DNA of 64,000 bases from Meridianimarinicoccus sp. MJW13 (GCF_014901205.1 NZ_JACNMU010000009.1:62001-126000), one strand, 5' to 3'. Positions 7,762 through 17,654 are shown, counted from the first letter of the stretch. Translations and numbers: made by a program. The notes: generated by a model from the sequence alone, not told the origin.

Positions 7762-9141
7762 TCAGATGTGCAGGGCCTGACCGAGGCCCTTCAAGGCGGC
7801 CTCCTGCGTGGTTTCGCCCAGTGTCGGATGGGCGTGGATCGTGGCGGCGATGTCGGTCAGGGTCGCGCCCATCTCGATCGCCAACGAGAACTCGCCGGCC
7901 ATTTCCGCGATCCCGGCACCTACCGCCTGAATGCCCGCAATCAACCCGCTGTCAGGATCATGCACGATGCGCACGAAGCCATCGCTGCGGCCCAGCGTCA
8001 TTGACCGGCCATTGCCGGCCAGCGGGAACTTCGTGACGGCCAACCCCTCCTGCGCATCGGGCAAGGCACCGACGGTGACAATCTCGGGATCGGTGAAACA
8101 GACCGCCGGGATGGCGCGCTTGTCCCAGATCGTGGGCAGGCCGGCCAGATGCTCGGCCACCACCACGCCCTGCGCCATGGCGCGATGGGCCAGCATCGGC
8201 TCTCCGGTCACATCGCCGATGGCAAACACCCCGCGCATCGAGGTGGCACAGAAGCGATCGACGGCGATAAAGGGACCGGTCATCGACAGCCCCAGATCCT
8301 CCAGCCCGAAGCCGGTGGTCACGGGCGCGCGGCCCACGGTCACCAGAATCTTGTCCGACGGGATTTCCTGCGGCCCGCCCAGCGTTTCCACCCGCAATGC
8401 GGTGCCGTCCTCGGTCAGACCTTGCGCCTTGGCATCCAGATGCAGGGCCACGTCCAGCGCCTGCAGCCGGGCCAGCACCGGTTTGCTCAACTCGGCATCG
8501 TATTGCGGCAGGATGCTTTTGGCGGCTTCCACAAGGGTGACCCGCACCCCCAGCTTGGCCATGGCCATCCCGATTTCCAGCCCGATATAGCCCGCGCCCA
8601 CCACCGACAGCCGTTTCGGCAGTTCGGGCAGCGCCAGCGCCTCGGTCGAAGAGATCACCGGGCCGCCGAAGGGCAGGAACGGCAGTTCAAAGGGCCGCGC
8701 GCCGGTGGCGATGACGATGTTCTCGGCGTCGATGCGCAGGGGGCCTTCGGGGGTCGTGACCTCGACCGATTTGCCGTCCAGAACGCGGGCGTAGCCTTGC
8801 ACATGGCGCGTTCCGGCCTTCTTCAGCAGCGAGGCGACGCCGCCGGTCAGACGGCTCACGATCCCGTCCTTCCACGCCATGGTGCGGGCCAGGTCGATGC
8901 TGGGGGCGCCTGCCGAAATGCCAAGGGCATTGCCGCCCACAAGGCTGCGTGCGGCGTGGAATTCATCCGCTGCATGGATCAGCGCCTTGGAGGGGATGCA
9001 GCCCACGTTCAGGCAGGTGCCGCCGGGCTTGTCGGCCTCGACGACGATGGTGTCCACGCCCAGTTGGCCCGCGCGGATGCCGCAGACATAGCCGCCGGGA
9101 CCGGCGCCAAGGATCAGCAGTTTGCAACTGTCCTGTCTCAT
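7762..9141 (-). CDS. lpdA: Dihydrolipoyl dehydrogenase (E3) of the branched-chain 2-oxoacid dehydrogenase complex
   Basis: FAD enzyme (459 residues) that reoxidises the dihydrolipoyl group of E2 with NAD+. Visible features are the N-terminal FAD motif ILGAGPGGY, the redox disulfide in GGTCLNVGCIPSK, the NAD motif VVGAGYIGLEIG, the second FAD motif GVFAIGDV and the C-terminal catalytic HPTLGE. It is the last gene of the four-gene bkd operon, three bases after the E2 gene, so it is the complex-specific E3 (LpdV type) rather than the general one. No extra lipoyl domain is fused to it. Confidence 0.93.
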   Translation of the reverse strand: MRQDSCKLLILGAGPGGYVCGIRAGQLGVDTIVVEADKPGGTCLNVGCIPSKALIHAADEFHAARSLVGGNALGISAGAPSIDLARTMAWKDGIVSRLTGGVASLLKKAGTRHVQGYARVLDGKSVEVTTPEGPLRIDAENIVIATGARPFELPFLPFGGPVISSTEALALPELPKRLSVVGAGYIGLEIGMAMAKLGVRVTLVEAAKSILPQYDAELSKPVLARLQALDVALHLDAKAQGLTEDGTALRVETLGGPQEIPSDKILVTVGRAPVTTGFGLEDLGLSMTGPFIAVDRFCATSMRGVFAIGDVTGEPMLAHRAMAQGVVVAEHLAGLPTIWDKRAIPAVCFTDPEIVTVGALPDAQEGLAVTKFPLAGNGRSMTLGRSDGFVRIVHDPDSGLIAGIQAVGAGIAEMAGEFSLAIEMGATLTDIAATIHAHPTLGETTQEAALKGLGQALHI

Positions 9142-9144
9142 GCC

Positions 9145-10461
9145 TCACACCTCCACGAAAATCAGGGCCGGGGTTTCCAGCAGGGACTTGATCTTCTGCA
9201 CGAAGACCGCCGCATTCCAGCCGTCGATGACGCGGTGGTCGAAGCTGGCCGAGATGTTCATCATCTTTCGGGGCACGAACTGGGTGCCGTCCCACATGGG
9301 CCGCGTGGCGATCTTGTTGACGCCCAGAATGGCCACCTCGGGGGGGTTGATGATCGGGGTCGTGGCCAGCGCCCCCAGAGGCCCCAGCGAGGTCACGGTG
9401 ATGGTCGAGCCGGTCAGTTCCTCGCGCCGCGCTTTCGAGGTGCGGGCGGCTTCGGACAGCCGCGCGATCTCGGTGGCGATGTCGTACAGGCCCAGGGCTT
9501 CCACGTGGCGCAGGACCGGCACCACCAGCCCGGCGTCGGTCATGGTGGCCATGCCCAGATTGACGCCCGCGTGCCGGGTGATGACCCCGGCCTCGTCGTC
9601 GTAATGGGCGTTCATCTCGGGGTGGTCGGGCAGGGCGCGGGCCAGTACGGCGGCCAGAAAGGGCAAGAGGGTCAGCTTGGGCCGCTCGCCCCGGCTGTCG
9701 TTCAACTTGGCACGCAGGTCTTCCAGGGCTGTCACATCCACCTCTTCGACCACGGTGATATGGGGGATGCGGGCGTTGGCCAGCGCCATGCGCTCGGCAA
9801 TCTTGCGGCGCATCCCGACCACCGGGATATCCTCGCTGCCGATGCGGGGACTGCGCGGCAGGCCGGGCCCGCTGCTGGCTGCCGGGTGATCGGCCCGGCT
9901 GAACACCGCGTCCAGATCCTGATGGGTGATGCGACCCGCCGGTCCGGTGCCGGGCACCTGCCGCAGGTCGATGCCGCCATCCCGCGCCCGGGCGCGGACG
10001 GACGGGGCCGCCAAGGGCAACGCGCCTTCGGTGCGGGGGGCGCTGGCGCTGGTTCCGGCAACCGGACGGGGGCGGGTCTGTTGGACGGGTTTCGCCGCCT
10101 TTTCGGTTTGAGCAGGTGGCTTGGATTCAGCCGATTTCGTGGTCTCGGGATTGACCGCTCCCTTGTCTGCTGCTGGCTCGCCAGGATCGGCGGCCAAGGT
10201 CTGATCCTCGACCGCATCGGCCTCGGTTTCGATCATCACCAGATCGGTGCCAATGGGCAGAACCTGCCCGATCTCGCCCGCCAGTTCGGTGATCTTGCCG
10301 GAATAGAGCGAGGGGATCTCGACCGTCGCCTTGTCGGTCATCACCGCCGCGATCACGTCATCCTCGCGCACGATGTCGCCGACCTTGACGTGCCATTCGA
10401 CCAGTTCGGCCTCGGTCACGCCTTCGCCCACGTCAGGAAGTTTTACCGGGAGAACCTTCAT
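9145..10461 (-). CDS. bkdB: Branched-chain 2-oxoacid dehydrogenase E2, dihydrolipoamide acyltransferase
   Basis: Core acyltransferase (438 residues) that moves branched acyl groups from E1 to CoA. One lipoyl domain lies at residues 1-75 with the lipoylated lysine at K44 (MTDKATVEIP). A Pro/Ala/Lys-rich linker follows, then the E1/E3-binding domain (APSVRARARDGGIDL...GTGPAGRITHQDL) and the catalytic domain ending in SFDHRVIDG, which holds the active-site histidine and aspartate. The start abuts the E1 beta stop, fitting co-translation. Confidence 0.92.
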   Translation of the reverse strand: MKVLPVKLPDVGEGVTEAELVEWHVKVGDIVREDDVIAAVMTDKATVEIPSLYSGKITELAGEIGQVLPIGTDLVMIETEADAVEDQTLAADPGEPAADKGAVNPETTKSAESKPPAQTEKAAKPVQQTRPRPVAGTSASAPRTEGALPLAAPSVRARARDGGIDLRQVPGTGPAGRITHQDLDAVFSRADHPAASSGPGLPRSPRIGSEDIPVVGMRRKIAERMALANARIPHITVVEEVDVTALEDLRAKLNDSRGERPKLTLLPFLAAVLARALPDHPEMNAHYDDEAGVITRHAGVNLGMATMTDAGLVVPVLRHVEALGLYDIATEIARLSEAARTSKARREELTGSTITVTSLGPLGALATTPIINPPEVAILGVNKIATRPMWDGTQFVPRKMMNISASFDHRVIDGWNAAVFVQKIKSLLETPALIFVEV

Positions 10462-11475
10462 TCAAGCCTCCATCACTTGGTGCAGGGCGCGGGTGATGCG
10501 CGCGGGACTTGGGAAATAATCCCATTCGGCGGCATGCGGATAGGGCGCGTCCCAGCCCGTCACCCGCAGGATCGGCGCGTGCAGGTGCCAAAAGCAGCTT
10601 TCCTGCACCTCGGCGATCAATTCTGCCCCCAGACCGCTGGTGCGGGTGGCTTCATGCACCACCAGGCAACGTCCGGTTTTCTCGACCGAGGCGCGGATGG
10701 TGTCCACGTCCAGCGGCAGCAGGCTGCGCAGGTCGATGATCTCGGCGTCGATCCCGGTCTGTTCCACCGCCGCGTCGGCCACGTAGACCATGGTGCCATA
10801 GGCCAGCACGGTCACGGCGGTGCCCTCGCGGCGGATGTCGGCCTTGCCGATGGGGATCGAATAATGCCCCTCGGGCACCTCGCCGCCGGGATGGCTGGCC
10901 CAGGTCACCGATTTGCCGGTGTGATTGCCATAGAACGGGCCGTTGTAGATGCGCTTTGGCTCCAGGAAAATCACCGGATCGGGATCCTCGATGGCGGCGA
11001 TCAGCAGGCCCTTGGCGTCATAAGGTGTCGAGGGCAGCACCACCTTCAGCCCGGCCACATGAGTGAACAGCGACTCGGGGCTCTGGCTGTGGGTCTGACC
11101 GCCGAAGATGCCGCCGCCGGTGGGCATTCGCACCACCAGCGGGCAAGAGAACATCTGGTTCGACCGATGGCGGATGCGCGCGGCTTCCTGGGTGATCTGG
11201 TCGTAGGCGGGAAAGACGTAATCGGCGAATTGCACCTCGACGCAGGGGCGCATCCCTTGCGCCGCCATGCCCACCGCCATGCCGACGATGGCGCTTTCGT
11301 TGATCGGTGTGTCGAACACCCGTTCCTCGCCGTATTTCTTCTGCAATCCGGCGGTGCAGCGGAAGACGCCGCCGAAATAACCGACGTCCTCGCCAAAGAT
11401 CAGAACCTTCGGGTCACGGTCCAGCATCACGTCCATGGCGTCGCGCAGCGCCTCGATCATCGACATCCGGGCCAT
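10462..11475 (-). CDS. bkdA2: Branched-chain 2-oxoacid dehydrogenase E1 component, beta subunit
   Basis: Beta subunit (337 residues) of the thiamine-diphosphate decarboxylase for valine-, leucine- and isoleucine-derived 2-oxoacids. Typical segments are MSMIEALRDAMDVMLDRDPKVLIFGEDVG, GVFRCTAGLQKKYG, FADYVFPAYDQI and HSQSPE. The frame is open 18 codons further upstream, but the ATG at 11475 (MARMSMIEAL) starts the conserved region and lies one base after the E1 alpha stop, so it is taken as the start. Confidence 0.92.
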   Translation of the reverse strand: MARMSMIEALRDAMDVMLDRDPKVLIFGEDVGYFGGVFRCTAGLQKKYGEERVFDTPINESAIVGMAVGMAAQGMRPCVEVQFADYVFPAYDQITQEAARIRHRSNQMFSCPLVVRMPTGGGIFGGQTHSQSPESLFTHVAGLKVVLPSTPYDAKGLLIAAIEDPDPVIFLEPKRIYNGPFYGNHTGKSVTWASHPGGEVPEGHYSIPIGKADIRREGTAVTVLAYGTMVYVADAAVEQTGIDAEIIDLRSLLPLDVDTIRASVEKTGRCLVVHEATRTSGLGAELIAEVQESCFWHLHAPILRVTGWDAPYPHAAEWDYFPSPARITRALHQVMEA

Positions 11476-11476
11476 G

Positions 11477-12712
11477 TCAGTACCCCATTTCCTGCCGCTG
11501 GCGGCGCAGATGCGGGGGCATCTCGGCATAGACCCCCTTGAAGATGGTGGCGGGCGAGATCGGCTTGGGGTTCACGAAGGTGCCCTCGGCCTCGACCTTG
11601 CGTTGCAGCGCGATGATCTCGTCGCGGATCTGGGCCTCTGCCTGCGTGTGACGTTCCTCGGACCATTGACCGGTCAGGACCAGATGATCCTTCAGGCGGG
11701 TGATCGGATCGCCCAGCGGCCAGGCCAGGGCTTCGTCCTTGGGCCGGTAGGCCGAAGGGTCGTCCGAGGTGGAATGCGCCGCCACCCGGTAGGTGAACCA
11801 TTCGATGGCCACGGGTCCGTGACCGGCCCGCGTGCGCGCCACCGCCCATCGCGACACCGCCGCCACCGCCAGATAGTCGTTGCCATCCACCCGCAACGCC
11901 GGCACGCCATAACCACGCGCACGGGCGGCATAGGTGCGGGCCATGCCCGAGGCGACGCCGGTATAAGTAGAGATCGCCCACTGATTGTTGACGATGTTCA
12001 GGATCACCGGCGGCTGATAGACCGAGGCACACAGCAGCGCCGAGTGGAAATCGTTCGACGCCGTTGCCCCGTCGCCGATCCAGGCCGCCGCGATGGTGCC
12101 ATCGCCCGACAGGGCATTGGCCATCGCCCATCCCACCGCCTGGATGTACTGCGTGCCCAGGTTGCCCGAGATGCTGAAATAGCCATAGTCGCGCGACGAA
12201 TGCAGCACCGGCAGTTGACGCCCCTCCAGCGGGTCAAGCTGGTTGGAATAGACCTGCCCCATGAGCACTTCCAGCGGATAGCCCGCCGCAATCAGCAGGC
12301 TTTGCTGGCGGTAGGTGGGGAAGTTCATGTCGCCCTTGGACAACTGGCGTTGGAAGCCGCAGCCGATGGCCTCTTCCCCGGTGCATTGCAGGTAGAACGA
12401 GGTCTTGCCCTGCCGCTGCGCGTTCAGAAGCCGCTGGTCGATCACCCGCATGGTCATCATGTCCCGCAGACCCTGCAACAGGGCCTCGGCGTCGATGTCG
12501 GCGATATAGTCGGCCCAGGGGCCCACGGCCTCGCCCGCATCGTTCAGCACCCGCACCATCCCATTGGCATAGGGGCGGGCGTCGATGGAGGTCAGGTCGA
12601 GCGGCGGCACGTCCAGAATCCCGGCCTCTGGCACCTCGATCGCCGAGAAATCCGGGCTTTGATCCGGGCGCGCCGGGGGATGCGGGAAGGTCAGCTTGGG
12701 GGTTTCGGTCAT
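11477..12712 (-). CDS. bkdA1: Branched-chain 2-oxoacid dehydrogenase E1 component, alpha subunit
   Basis: Alpha subunit (411 residues) holding the thiamine-diphosphate site: GDGATASNDFHSALL followed by NNQWAIST fits the GDG...NN motif. MRVIDQRLLNAQRQGKTSFYLQCTGEEA and YRVAAHSTSDDPSAYRP (the phosphorylation-loop equivalent) mark the branched-chain rather than pyruvate branch. First gene of the bkdA1-A2-B-lpd operon, divergent from a Lrp-type gene, the same layout as bkdR-bkdA1A2B-lpdV of Pseudomonas putida. Confidence 0.93.
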   Translation of the reverse strand: MTETPKLTFPHPPARPDQSPDFSAIEVPEAGILDVPPLDLTSIDARPYANGMVRVLNDAGEAVGPWADYIADIDAEALLQGLRDMMTMRVIDQRLLNAQRQGKTSFYLQCTGEEAIGCGFQRQLSKGDMNFPTYRQQSLLIAAGYPLEVLMGQVYSNQLDPLEGRQLPVLHSSRDYGYFSISGNLGTQYIQAVGWAMANALSGDGTIAAAWIGDGATASNDFHSALLCASVYQPPVILNIVNNQWAISTYTGVASGMARTYAARARGYGVPALRVDGNDYLAVAAVSRWAVARTRAGHGPVAIEWFTYRVAAHSTSDDPSAYRPKDEALAWPLGDPITRLKDHLVLTGQWSEERHTQAEAQIRDEIIALQRKVEAEGTFVNPKPISPATIFKGVYAEMPPHLRRQRQEMGY

Positions 12713-12885
12713 GGTTGCGTCCTCCCTGAACGACGGCCGGGGTGCGGGATCTCATGTCTCCTCCCACGAGAATCGCCGCCTTTCCCCATGATAGCCGATT
12801 TTCCGGTGCATTCTTGCCCGATTGGGCCGGGATCCCTAGGGTGTGCGCATACTTCAGCCAAGAAACGCGGTAATTTAGGGAATTC

Positions 12886-13347
12886 ATGCTCAATCTCGAC
12901 GAAACCGATCTGAGAATCCTGCGGGCGATGCAGCGTGATGGCAGTCTGACCGTCACCCAGATCGCCGAGATCGCCGGCATTTCGCAGTCGCCCTGTTCCC
13001 GCCGCATCAACCAGATGCAGGAAGCCGGCGTGATCCTGCGCCGCCATGTGGAACTGGATCGCCGCAAGCTGGGGTTCAACGCCGTGGTCGTGACGCGGGT
13101 GAAGCTGAAGCGCCATGATCGCAAGGCGCTAGAGGCCTTCAAACGCGAGATCCGCGCGATCCCCGAAATCCAGTCCGCCGTGCTGTTGCTGGGCGAGTTC
13201 GACTTCCACATGCGGCTGGTGGTGCGGGATATCGATCACTACCAGACGCTGATGCAGGATCGCCTCGTGAGCTTGCCCGGCGTTCAGGAAATGCAAAGCT
13301 CGGTCATTCTGGAGGTGGTGAAAAACACCACCGCGCTGCCGCTGTGA
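12886..13347 (+). CDS. bkdR: Lrp/AsnC-family transcriptional regulator, probable BkdR
   Basis: 153-residue regulator. An N-terminal winged helix-turn-helix (LDETDLRILRAMQRDGSLTVTQIAEIAGISQSPCSRRINQMQEAGVI) precedes the RAM ligand-binding domain (VLLLGEFDFHMRLVVRDIDHY). It is divergent from bkdA1 with 173 bases between the two starts. By analogy with BkdR of Pseudomonas it probably activates the bkd operon in response to branched-chain amino acids; this is inferred from position and family. Confidence 0.88.
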   Translation: MLNLDETDLRILRAMQRDGSLTVTQIAEIAGISQSPCSRRINQMQEAGVILRRHVELDRRKLGFNAVVVTRVKLKRHDRKALEAFKREIRAIPEIQSAVLLLGEFDFHMRLVVRDIDHYQTLMQDRLVSLPGVQEMQSSVILEVVKNTTALPL

Positions 13348-13471
13348 CGCGCGGCGCGGCGCAGCGCAAGATCAGGGGCGACGTTGTGGTGGGCGCACAG
13401 GACGGCTCTGATCCTATGCGAAGACGCTGTAATCAGACTTATGTATAAACAATGGGTGCGGATGGTGGCGT

Positions 13472-14860
13472 CTAGCCAGAAGATGTCGTTCCAGACAGCT
13501 GTCGCAAACAAGCCGCCAGCGAGTCCGCTTGCAGGGCGTCGTACAGCGCGAACTCATCGGCCACCGGCACACCAAGGGCCGCTTCGAACTGCTGCTGGTT
13601 GGAAACCGGCTGCACCCTGTCCCGCGCCTCGTCGCCAAGGTTGGACTGGAAGATGCCCGCTGCGCTGACCGGCAGGAAGTCCTCGTAGATGATCGGGCTG
13701 AGGGTCAGGACACCGGCGTCCAGAAGGGCTGCCACGTCCTGTGGTGTTCCCGGTGGCGGCATCCCCGTGACGGCAAACTTGAAGTACGCCAGCCCCTGAT
13801 CGTACAGCTTGCGCCAATCATCGGGGAACTTGCGGAAAACCTCCGCCAGTTTGGCGTCATATTCGGCGGTGTTGGTGCCATCAGCGGCCGGCAGAACTGC
13901 CGCGCGTACCTCGGCCAGCAACTGGTCATACAGCGTACGCCCCTTCGGGGTCAGCGCCGCACCGCGCTGTTCGATCTCGCCGAACCGGGCGGTATGGTGG
14001 CCGTCGTGCCAGCCGCCCGCAGGCGTGGGGAACCGCACCGGCTCATCCAGCGCCTTGAAGGCGGTCTGCCGCAACAGGATCGGACAGGTGCGTCGTGGCG
14101 GCCCCTCGATGATCGCCTTGGCCGGGAGGCCGCGCGCGATCATGCCGTCCTGTGCTGCGTCGATGTCCAGCGTGCGCGGGGTCAGATGGTTGATGTGCGG
14201 GCCGCGAAACGACACCACGTCGGCGATCAGCCGGTGCGCCTTGATGAGGGCGGCGAAGGTTTCGGCATCGACGCAGGCTTCGGGATGCCAGCGGAAGGTT
14301 TCCAGCACCTCGCGCACGAAGTCGGCGGCATCACCGTCCTCCAGACCGCCATTGGCCTCGGCCGTTTCGGTCAGTGCAATGGCCGTTTCGGTGAAGATCT
14401 GGCGTCGGTCCAGCACCGCTTGGGCTTTTTCCCGCAAGGCAGCGTCCGCGATCAGTTCCAGCCGCAGCAGCGAGGTGAACACCCGGAACGGGTTTTCCGC
14501 CAGATCGGCCCGTGCGATTGGACGGAAGGCGGTGGAATGCACCGGCACCGAGGCCACCGACAGGTCATAGTAGCCCACCGGATGCATCCCCATCACGCGA
14601 AAGACGCGGGCCATCATGGCCAGTTCCGCCGCCGTACCCAGCCGGATCGCGCCGTGGCGTTCCTGCGAAATCCGCGTGGTGTCCTCATCCGGCGTCAGGT
14701 TCAGGGCGTCGCGGGCCGGGCTGTTCAGGACGGTGACATTGGTCTGGCCGACGATCTTGACCAGATCGCCATAGGCGGGCACCTCGGTCCGGTACATGGC
14801 CGACATCGCTGCCGAGAAATCGGCGCGGATCTGATTTGGGCTGCGAAAACGGCGGGTCAT
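13472..14860 (-). CDS. hglS: 2-oxoadipate dioxygenase/decarboxylase (D-2-hydroxyglutarate synthase)
   Basis: Fe(II)-dependent VOC-superfamily enzyme (DUF1338/YdcJ family, 462 residues) that converts 2-oxoadipate to D-2-hydroxyglutarate and CO2 in lysine breakdown. RISQERHGAIR places His69 and Arg73, RGPHINHLTPR places His225, and RFGEIEQRG places Glu295/Glu297. These correspond by position to the metal and substrate residues reported for the P. putida enzyme PP_5260, from memory and within one or two residues. Third gene of the minus-strand operon after the amaB-like and amaA-like genes, 24 bases downstream, the same set as P. putida PP_5257-PP_5260. Confidence 0.88.
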   Translation of the reverse strand: MTRRFRSPNQIRADFSAAMSAMYRTEVPAYGDLVKIVGQTNVTVLNSPARDALNLTPDEDTTRISQERHGAIRLGTAAELAMMARVFRVMGMHPVGYYDLSVASVPVHSTAFRPIARADLAENPFRVFTSLLRLELIADAALREKAQAVLDRRQIFTETAIALTETAEANGGLEDGDAADFVREVLETFRWHPEACVDAETFAALIKAHRLIADVVSFRGPHINHLTPRTLDIDAAQDGMIARGLPAKAIIEGPPRRTCPILLRQTAFKALDEPVRFPTPAGGWHDGHHTARFGEIEQRGAALTPKGRTLYDQLLAEVRAAVLPAADGTNTAEYDAKLAEVFRKFPDDWRKLYDQGLAYFKFAVTGMPPPGTPQDVAALLDAGVLTLSPIIYEDFLPVSAAGIFQSNLGDEARDRVQPVSNQQQFEAALGVPVADEFALYDALQADSLAACLRQLSGTTSSG

Positions 14861-14884
14861 GGGCAGGTTCCTTCAGGTCTCGGG

Positions 14885-16144
14885 TCAGTGGCGCGCGCCC
14901 ACAAGGTGCGTCAGGACCGCCCCGGTTTCCAGTGCGGCGGCTTTCAGGGCGACGGCGGGTTCTGGTGCGGGATCGGTGATCGCCACCGGGAAATCGCCGG
15001 TGCCCAATGCCCATTGCGCGGCGGCGCGGCCAAAGACCGTGCCGGGACCGATGCCGCGCCCGCTGTAGCCGAAGATCGAAACGGCCTTCGGTCCCAGGCT
15101 GTGCACGCACGGCAGATGGGTGGTGGTCATGGCGATACGCCCGGTCCAGGCATGGTCGAACCCGATGCCGCGCAATTGCGGAAACAGCTTTTCCAGCTTG
15201 CGCCGTGCCCACGCCGCATGAGGCCCCCGGCCCGGTCCATCAAGATTGCCAAGTGCGCCAAGGAGCAAGCGCCCCGACGCCTCCATCCGCAAGGAGGTCA
15301 GCACCGGCGCTGTGTCCCAGCAGCCTTCCCGCCCGGACAGGATCGCGGATTGCAAGGCGACTGGCAGCGGCGCGGTGGCCAGTTGGAAGAAATGCGCGGG
15401 GATCACCGGGTTCTGTCCGGCCCGCCCTGCGCCATAGGCATTGGTGGCCTGGATCAGGCGCGCCGCGCGCAGCGTCCCCTTGGGCGTGCTCACGCTCCAG
15501 CCGTCGCCCGTCCGTGACACGGCAAGCGCGGGACTGTGTTCAAAGATCTGCGCCCCATATTGTCTGGCGACCCGTGCCAGCCCCTGCGCATAGGCCAGCG
15601 GCTGGATCGTGCCGGCCCGGCCATCCCATAGCGCCCCCAGATAGGCGGTGGTGCCGGTCCGCGACGCGGTCTGTGCGGGATCCAGCAGGGCAACCGGCGC
15701 ACCGCGCGCCTGCTGTTGCGCGAAGCGGGCCGTCAGATCACGCAGCCCGGCGGCGGAATGGGCGCAATGCAGGGTGCCGTTGCGCACAGCCTCGCAGCGG
15801 ATCTGGTGGCGTGCGATCAGGTCGAAGACCACCTCCGGCCCCTCGGCCAGCGCCGCGTTCAGGCGGGTTCCGGCAGGTGTCCCTAGCCGCGCCTCGACCG
15901 AGTCGGGGGGGACCCACAGACCGGCATTGACCAGCCCCACATTGCGCCCCGAGCCGCCAAAGCCGATGCTGCGGGCCTCGACCAGCGCGACGCTGGCCCC
16001 GGCCTCGGCCAGGTGGCAGGCCGCCGAAAGCCCGGTGTATCCGCCGCCGATGATCGCCACATCCACGGACAGGTTCCGCTCCAGTGCCGGGAAAGACCCC
16101 GGCTCGGGCACCGTCGCTCGCCAGAGGCTGTGGGGCGCGTCCAT
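14885..16144 (-). CDS. amaA: FAD-dependent oxidase, probable L-pipecolate oxidase
   Basis: DAO/GlyOX-fold flavoenzyme (419 residues) with the N-terminal dinucleotide motif VAIIGGGYTGLSAACHLAEAG, GFGGSGRNVGLVNAG, and a C-terminal GYSGRGIGPGTVFGRAAA. Sitting between an amaB-like and an hglS-like gene it most likely oxidises L-pipecolate to piperideine-6-carboxylate. A sarcosine-oxidase-like activity is the alternative by fold alone. Two adjacent ATGs (16147 and 16144) follow a GAGG four bases downstream of the amaB stop; the second has the better spacing. Confidence 0.78.
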   Translation of the reverse strand: MDAPHSLWRATVPEPGSFPALERNLSVDVAIIGGGYTGLSAACHLAEAGASVALVEARSIGFGGSGRNVGLVNAGLWVPPDSVEARLGTPAGTRLNAALAEGPEVVFDLIARHQIRCEAVRNGTLHCAHSAAGLRDLTARFAQQQARGAPVALLDPAQTASRTGTTAYLGALWDGRAGTIQPLAYAQGLARVARQYGAQIFEHSPALAVSRTGDGWSVSTPKGTLRAARLIQATNAYGAGRAGQNPVIPAHFFQLATAPLPVALQSAILSGREGCWDTAPVLTSLRMEASGRLLLGALGNLDGPGRGPHAAWARRKLEKLFPQLRGIGFDHAWTGRIAMTTTHLPCVHSLGPKAVSIFGYSGRGIGPGTVFGRAAAQWALGTGDFPVAITDPAPEPAVALKAAALETGAVLTHLVGARH

Positions 16145-16151
16145 CATCGCC

Positions 16152-17654
16152 TCAGATTTCAAAGGTGATGCCCTGCGCCAGCGGCAGGTCACGCGAATAG
16201 TTCACCGTCGAGGTCTGCCGCCGCATGTAGGCCCGCCACGCATCCGAGCCGCTTTCGCGCCCGCCGCCGGTGTCCTTCTCGCCGCCGAAGGCCCCGCCGA
16301 TCTCGGCGCCCGAGGGGCCGATGTTCACATTGGCGATGCCACAGTCGGACCCCTGCGCCGACAGGAAATACTCGGTCTCGCGCACATCGGTCGAGAAGAT
16401 GCAGGACGACAACCCCTGCGGGACGGCGTTTTGCAGGGCGATGGCCTCGTCCAGATCGCGGTATTTCACGACATAGAGGATCGGGGCGAAGGTCTCGGTA
16501 TGCATGATGGCGGTCTGCGCGGGCATTTCGACGATGGCCGGATGGACATAGGCGGCGTCCGGAAACCGGTCAGCCAGCGCGCGCCCACCGCCGTGCACGG
16601 TGCCACCCTCGGCGCGCGCGGCGTCCAGCGCGGCCTCCATCGCGGTCAGGGCGCCTGCGTCGATCAGCGGGCCGATCAGCGTGTCCGGCTCCAACGGGCT
16701 GCAGATGGACAGGCCCGCATAGGTTTGGATCAGGCGCGGCACCAGGTCGTCATAGATGTCCGCGTGCACGATCAGGCGGCGCAGCGAGGTGCAGCGCTGC
16801 CCGGCGGTGCCGACGGCGGAAAAGACGATGGCCCGCACCGCCATTTCCAGATCGGCCGAGTGGGCGACGATCATCGCGTTGTTGCCACCCAGTTCCAGAA
16901 TGGTCTTGCCCAGCCGCCGCGCAATCTCGGATGCCACGGCCTTGCCCATGGGCACCGACCCGGTGGCCGAGATCAGCGCCACATCCGGCGAGGCGGTCAG
17001 CACCTGCCCAAGGTCGGACTGGCCGATCAGGGTCTGGATCAGGCCCTCGGGCGCATCGGGACCGAAGGCGGCCACGGCCCGGTCACAGATCCGCTGGATC
17101 GCCAGTTGCGTCAGTGGGGTCTTCTCGGAGGGTTTGGCGATCACCGGATCGCCGCAAACCAGCGCCAGCGCCGCGTTCCAGCACCAGGGGGCCGCGGGAA
17201 AGTTGAATGCGGTGATGATCCCCACCACCCCCAGCGGATGCCAGGTCTCGCGCATGGTGTGACCGGGACGTTCCGAGGCGATGGTCAACCCGTAAAGCTG
17301 CCGCGACAGGCCGAGGGCAAAGTCGCAGATGTCGATCATCTCCTGCACTTCGCCCAGGCCTTCCTGGTAGATCTTGCCGCATTCCAGCGTCACCATCCGG
17401 CCCAGGTTTTCCTTCTCGCGGCGCAATTCCTCACCCAGCAGGCGCACCAACTCCCCCCGGCGCGGTGCGGGCACCTGGCGCCACGCCTCGAACGCGGTGC
17501 GGGCGCGGGCGATGGTAGCGGTGGCCTCCTCAGGGGATTGGCTGTGCACGCGGGCGATCTCGCTGCCATCCACGGGGGTGGTCACGGGCAGGTCGCCGCC
17601 GGTGGTCTGCGCGGTGGTCAGGCCGCAGGCGGTCAGGATCTGCTGATGGGCCAT
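16152..17654 (-). CDS. amaB: L-aminoadipate-semialdehyde dehydrogenase, ALDH7 family
   Basis: NAD(P)-dependent aldehyde dehydrogenase (500 residues) of the ALDH7/AmaB branch, oxidising 2-aminoadipate semialdehyde (in equilibrium with piperideine-6-carboxylate) to 2-aminoadipate. The catalytic glutamate lies in LELGGNNA and the nucleophilic cysteine in GTAGQRCTSLRR, the latter typical of ALDH7. The frame continues upstream to 17792 with no conserved sequence; the ATG at 17654 (MAHQQILTA) has an AAGGGA site and is chosen. First gene of the lysine operon, divergent from an IclR gene. The 2-aminoadipate aminotransferase that would link AmaB to HglS is not in the window. Confidence 0.87.
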   Translation of the reverse strand: MAHQQILTACGLTTAQTTGGDLPVTTPVDGSEIARVHSQSPEEATATIARARTAFEAWRQVPAPRRGELVRLLGEELRREKENLGRMVTLECGKIYQEGLGEVQEMIDICDFALGLSRQLYGLTIASERPGHTMRETWHPLGVVGIITAFNFPAAPWCWNAALALVCGDPVIAKPSEKTPLTQLAIQRICDRAVAAFGPDAPEGLIQTLIGQSDLGQVLTASPDVALISATGSVPMGKAVASEIARRLGKTILELGGNNAMIVAHSADLEMAVRAIVFSAVGTAGQRCTSLRRLIVHADIYDDLVPRLIQTYAGLSICSPLEPDTLIGPLIDAGALTAMEAALDAARAEGGTVHGGGRALADRFPDAAYVHPAIVEMPAQTAIMHTETFAPILYVVKYRDLDEAIALQNAVPQGLSSCIFSTDVRETEYFLSAQGSDCGIANVNIGPSGAEIGGAFGGEKDTGGGRESGSDAWRAYMRRQTSTVNYSRDLPLAQGITFEI